24,470 bases of DNA from Saccoglossus kowalevskii (taxonomy: Eukaryota > Hemichordata > Enteropneusta > Harrimaniidae), in contig NW_003143535.1 in NCBI RefSeq assembly GCF_000003605.2, forward strand, positions 1-24,470. The letters run 5' to 3'. Positions 21,332-24,470 of the stretch are shown piece after piece (position 1 is the first letter of the stretch; each line of letters opens with the position of its first letter). Below the pieces are notes generated by a model. That model was given only the letters and a program-made list of their open reading frames with translations, ran no database searches and was not told the DNA's origin. Position numbers and translations under genes: made by a program.

Positions 21332-22007
21332 CACTGTGTTATATTGAGTAATTATCCAATGATCGAGTGTTGTATACACTGTGTTGTACTGAGTTATTAT
21401 TTAACAATTGAGTGTTTGTATACACTGTGTTGTACTGTGTAATTATTTAACAATTGAGTGTTGTGTACACTGTGTTGCACTGAGTAATTATGTAACGATC
21501 GATTGTTGTATAAACTGTATTGCACTGAGTAATTATGTATCGATCGATTGTTGTATACACTGTATTGAACTGAGTAATTATGTAACGATCGATTGTTGTA
21601 TGCACTGTGTTGCACTGGGTAATTATGTAACGATCGATCGTTGTATGCACTGTATTGCACTGAGTAATTATGTAACGATCGATTGTTGTATGCACTGTAT
21701 TGCACTGAGTAATTATGTATCAATTGATTGTTGTATACACTGTATTGCACTGAATAATTATGTAACGATCGAGTGTTGTATACACTGTCTTGTACTTAGT
21801 AATTATGTAACGATAGATTTGTGTTGACACTGTGTTGTACTGAGTAATTATGTAACGATCGATTGCTGTATATACTGTCTTGTACTGAGTAATTATGTAA
21901 CGATCGAGTGTTGTATACACTGTATTGCACTGAATATTTACGTAACGATCGAGTGTTGTATACACTGTCTTGTACTGAGTAATTATGTAACGATCGAGTG
22001 TTGTATG
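21332..22007 (+). repeat. Higher-order unit 19, 15 monomers plus 1 bp, A-type header, near-twin of unit 7
   Basis: The marker is at 21356. It has the same monomer order as unit 7, including TATCAATTG (21718), TGTACTTAGT, GCTGTATATACTG and TATTTACG. The extra base is a T near 21415 (GAGTGTTTGTATAC), at a different place from the indels of unit 7. Units 7 and 19 start 14,491 bp apart. Confidence 0.87.
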
Positions 22008-23177
22008 CACTGTGTTATATTGAGTAATTATCCAATGATCGAATGTTGTATACACTGTGTTGTACTGAGTTATTATTTAACAATTGAGTGTTGTATACAC
22101 TGTGTTGTACTGTGTAATTATTTAACAATTGAGTGTTGTGTACACTGTGTTGCACTGAGTAATTATGTAACGATCGATTGTTGTATAAACTGTATTGCAC
22201 TGAGTAATTATGTATCGATCGATTGTTGTATACACTGTATTGAACTGAGTAATTATGTAACAATCGATTGTTGTATGCACTGTATTGCACTGAGTAATTA
22301 TGTAATGTTCGATTGTTGTATACACTGTATTGCACTGAGTAATTATGTAAGGATCGATTGTTGTATACACTGTATTGCACTGTGTAATTATGTAACGATC
22401 GATTTGTGTTGACACTGTATTGCACTGAGTAATTATGTAATGATCGATTGTTGTATACACTGTATTGCACTGCGTAATTATGTAACGATCGATTTGTGTT
22501 GACACTGTATTGCACTGAGTAATTATGTAACGATCGATTGTTGTATACACTGTATTGCACTGAGTAATTATGTAATGATCGATTGTTGTATACACTGTAT
22601 TGCACTGCGTAATTATGTAACGATCGATTTGTGTTGACACTGTATTGCACTGAGTAATTATGTAATGATCGATTGTTGTATACACTGTATTGCACTGCGT
22701 AATTATGTAACGATCGATTTGTGTTGACACTGTGTTGCACTGAGTAATTATGTAACGATCGATTGTTGTATAAACTGTATTGCACTGAGTAATTATGTAA
22801 CGATCGATTGTTGTATAAACTGTATTGCACTGAGCAATTATGTAACGATCGATTGTTGTATGCACTGTATTGAACTGAGTAATTATGTATCAATTGATTG
22901 TTGTATACACTGTATTGCACTGAATAATTATGTAACGATCGAGTGTTGTATACACTGTCTTGTACTTAGTAATTATGTAACGATAGATTTGTGTTGACAC
23001 TGTGTTGTACTGAGTAATTATGTAACGATCGATTGCTGTATATACTGTCTTGTACTGAGTAATTATGTAACGATCGAGTGTTGTATACACTGTATTGCAC
23101 TGAATATTTACGTAACGATCGAGTGTTGTATACACTGTCTTGTACTGAGTAATTATGTAACGATCGAGTGTTGTATG
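22008..23177 (+). repeat. Higher-order unit 20, 26 monomers, A-type header after a B-type approach
   Basis: The marker is at 22032 with GAATG. The front matches unit 2 ('EL', 'MF', GTAAGGATCG, CTGTG, TTTGTGTTGA block). The rear, from about 22888, matches the tails of units 7 and 19 (TATCAATTG at 22888, TGTACTTAGT, GCTGTATATACTG, TATTTACG). The two parts meet inside one monomer at about 22864-22908. Exactly 26 x 45 bp. Confidence 0.85.
22368..22727 (+). repeat. TTTGTGTTGA sub-block, spacing 90/135/90
   Basis: TTT of the motif lies at 22403, 22493, 22628 and 22718. It has the same layout as 316-675 and 2655-3014. Confidence 0.85.
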
Positions 23178-23808
23178 CACTGTGTTATACTGAGTAATTA
23201 TCCAATGATCGAGTGTTGTATACACTGTGTTGTACTGAGTAATTATTTAACAATTGAGTGTTGTATACACTGTGTTGTACTGTGTAATTATTTAACAATT
23301 GAGTGTTGTGTACACTGTGTTGCACTGAGTAATTATGTAACGATCGATTGTTGTATACACTGTATTGCACTGAGTAATTATGTAACGATCGATTGTTGTA
23401 TGCACTGTATTACACTGAGTAATTATGTATCGATCAATTGTTGTATACACTGTATTGCACTGAGTAATTATGTAACGATCGAGTGTTGTATACACTGTAT
23501 TGCACTGAGTAATTATGTAACGATCGATTGTTGTATACACTGTATTGCACTGAGTAATTATGTAACGATCGATTGTTGTATGCACTGTATTGCACTGAGT
23601 AATTATGTAACGATCGAGTGTTGTATACACTGTCTTGTACTGAGTAATTATGTAACGATCGATTGTTGTATGCACTGTATTGCACTGAGTAATTATGTAA
23701 CGATCGAGTGTTGTATGCACTGTGTTGTACTGAGTAATTATGTAACGATCGATTTGTGTTGACAATGTATTTTTACTGAGTAATTATGTAACGATCGAGT
23801 GTTGTATG
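23178..23808 (+). repeat. Higher-order unit 21, 14 monomers plus 1 bp, B-type header
   Basis: The marker is at 23202. After the header and one 'VAL' monomer, the 'NC' and 'EL' runs are missing and the unit goes straight into the ten-monomer standard tail. It has one extra T in the exit monomer (five Ts at 23770-23774). Confidence 0.85.
23358..23808 (+). repeat. Ten-monomer standard tail, copy in unit 21
   Basis: Same order as 10084-10533, with one extra T in the final monomer. It occupies most of this short unit. Confidence 0.8.
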
Positions 23809-24470
23809 CACTGTGTTATATTGAGTAATTATCCAATGATCAAATGTTGTATACACTGTGTTGTACTGAGTTATTATTTAACAATTGAGTGTTGTATACA
23901 CTGTGTTGTACTGTGTAATTATTTAACAATTGAGTGTTGTGTACACTGTGTTGCACTGAGTAATTATGTAACGATCGATTGTTGTATAAACTGTATTGCA
24001 CTGAGTAATTATGTATCGATCGATTGTTGTATACACTGTATTGAACTGAGTAATTATGTAACAATCGATTGTTGTATGCACTGTATTGCACTGAGTAATT
24101 ATGTAATGTTCGATTGTTGTATACACTGTATTGCACTGAGTAATTATGTAAGGATCGATTGTTGTATACACTGTATTGCACTGTGTAATTATGTAACGAT
24201 CGATTTGTGTTGACACTGTATTGCACTGAGTAATTATGTAATGATCGATTGTTGTATACACTGTATTGCACTGCGTAATTATGTAACGATCGATTTGTGT
24301 TGACACTGTATTGCACTGAGTAATTATGTAACGATCGATTGTTGTATACACTGTATTGCACTGAGTAATTATGTAATGATCGATTGTTGTATACACTGTA
24401 TTGCACTGCGTAATTATGTAACGATCGATTTGTGTTGACACTGTATTGCACTGAGTAATTATGTGATGAA
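23809..24470 (+). repeat. Higher-order unit 22, A-type header, cut by the window end
   Basis: The marker is at 23833 with the ATCAAATG variant shared only with unit 1. The order is as in units 2 and 20 ('EL', 'MF', GTAAGGATCG, CTGTG, TTTGTGTTGA block), and it stops about 14.7 monomers in. Bases 24465 and 24470 differ from the expected GTAATGAT, which may be edge noise. Confidence 0.85.
24169..24470 (+). repeat. TTTGTGTTGA sub-block, spacing 90/135, truncated
   Basis: TTT of the motif lies at 24204, 24294 and 24429. The next copy, if the pattern holds, would lie beyond the window. Confidence 0.8.

Larger units (their letters stand above)
1..24470 (+). repeat. 45-bp satellite/minisatellite array, about 543 head-to-tail copies
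   Basis: Every part of the window reads as tandem copies of a 45-bp monomer, all in one orientation; '+' is only the orientation used here. Seen directly: CACTG occurs twice per monomer 10 bp apart, followed by GAGTAATTATGTA and an ACGATCGATTGTT core. A typical copy is 1081-1125. Subtypes differ mostly at bases 7-12, 27-36 and 39-45 of the monomer. From the first to the last marker monomer (70 and 23833) is 23,763 bp, that is 528 monomers plus 3 bp, and the 3 bp are explained by identified indels. Neither edge reaches unique DNA. The family is not one I recognise. Function is unknown; a structural heterochromatin role would be inference. Confidence 0.98.

Noticed and set aside
1-24470. CRISPR array
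   Set aside because: Direct repeats are regular, but the would-be spacers are themselves copies of the same repeat. There are no unique spacers, no leader and no cas genes.
1-24470. Cysteine-rich zinc-finger-like pattern in the plus frame
   Set aside because: The H-C...C-C spacing comes from one monomer copied many times and does not match a known finger spacing. Variants alter these positions freely and stops interrupt the frame.
1-24470. CENP-B box or telomere-type repeats that would place the array at a centromere or chromosome end
   Set aside because: I see no CENP-B box-like motif and no short G-rich telomere repeat. Chromosomal location cannot be read from this window.
1-24470. Transposon, retroelement, tRNA, rRNA or other RNA gene inserted in the array
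   Set aside because: Register accounting between markers leaves no room for an insertion larger than a few bases. Every segment is recognisable monomer sequence.
1-24470. Circular molecule inferred from similar window ends
   Set aside because: Any two ends within a tandem array look alike, and the two ends differ by a 90-bp deletion and single-base indels rather than overlapping exactly.

Overview
The whole window is one uninterrupted, head-to-tail tandem array of a 45-bp AT-rich monomer (a consensus copy is about 36% GC), roughly 543 copies in 24,470 bp. I see no unique sequence at either end, so the array extends past both edges. I find no protein gene, RNA gene, transposon or CRISPR locus that I can support. 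A clean satellite or minisatellite this long points to eukaryotic nuclear DNA, such as centromeric, subtelomeric or other heterochromatin. That is inference: nothing here identifies a species, and I do not recognise the monomer.

The monomer (a typical copy is 1081-1125) holds two CACTG boxes 10 bp apart, a conserved GAGTAATTATGTA stretch and an ACGATCGATTGTT near-palindrome. Its length is divisible by three, so one plus-strand frame and two minus-strand frames stay open for hundreds of codons. These long frames are by-products of the 45-bp period. The plus frame reads as repeats of HCIALSNYVTIDCCI. I use short peptide words such as 'PMI', 'LVL' or 'DLC-stop' only as labels for monomer subtypes, not as claims of translation.

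The array has a higher-order organisation. A five-monomer header recurs 22 times and divides the window into 22 units of 9 to 50 monomers. The header is a CCAATGATC marker monomer ('PMI'), two TTATTTAACAATTGAG monomers ('YLTI'), then a 'VAL' and an 'NC' monomer. The marker occurs 20 times. Two further headers, at 14135 and 15712, carry the 'YLTI' monomers without the marker. Header-to-header distances are exact multiples of 45 bp except for a few one- or two-base indels that I could place individually.

Headers come in two types (A: TTATATTGAG then GAGTTATTATTT; B: TTATACTGAG then GAGTAATTATTT). The type is almost fully predicted by the tail of the preceding unit, with one clear exception at 22008. 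Between headers lie recurring sub-blocks: a 90/135-bp alternating block carrying TTTGTGTTGA, a block with a perfect 14-bp palindrome, a region rich in AAGATCG monomers (8.6-10.1 kb and 14.7-15.1 kb), and two kinds of unit tail.

The main biology visible is how such an array evolves: unequal exchange in 45-bp steps, local tandem duplications (135, 180, 225 bp), sister units more than 10 kb apart, mosaic units and chimeric monomers. I did not find a new gene system, and I say so rather than force one.
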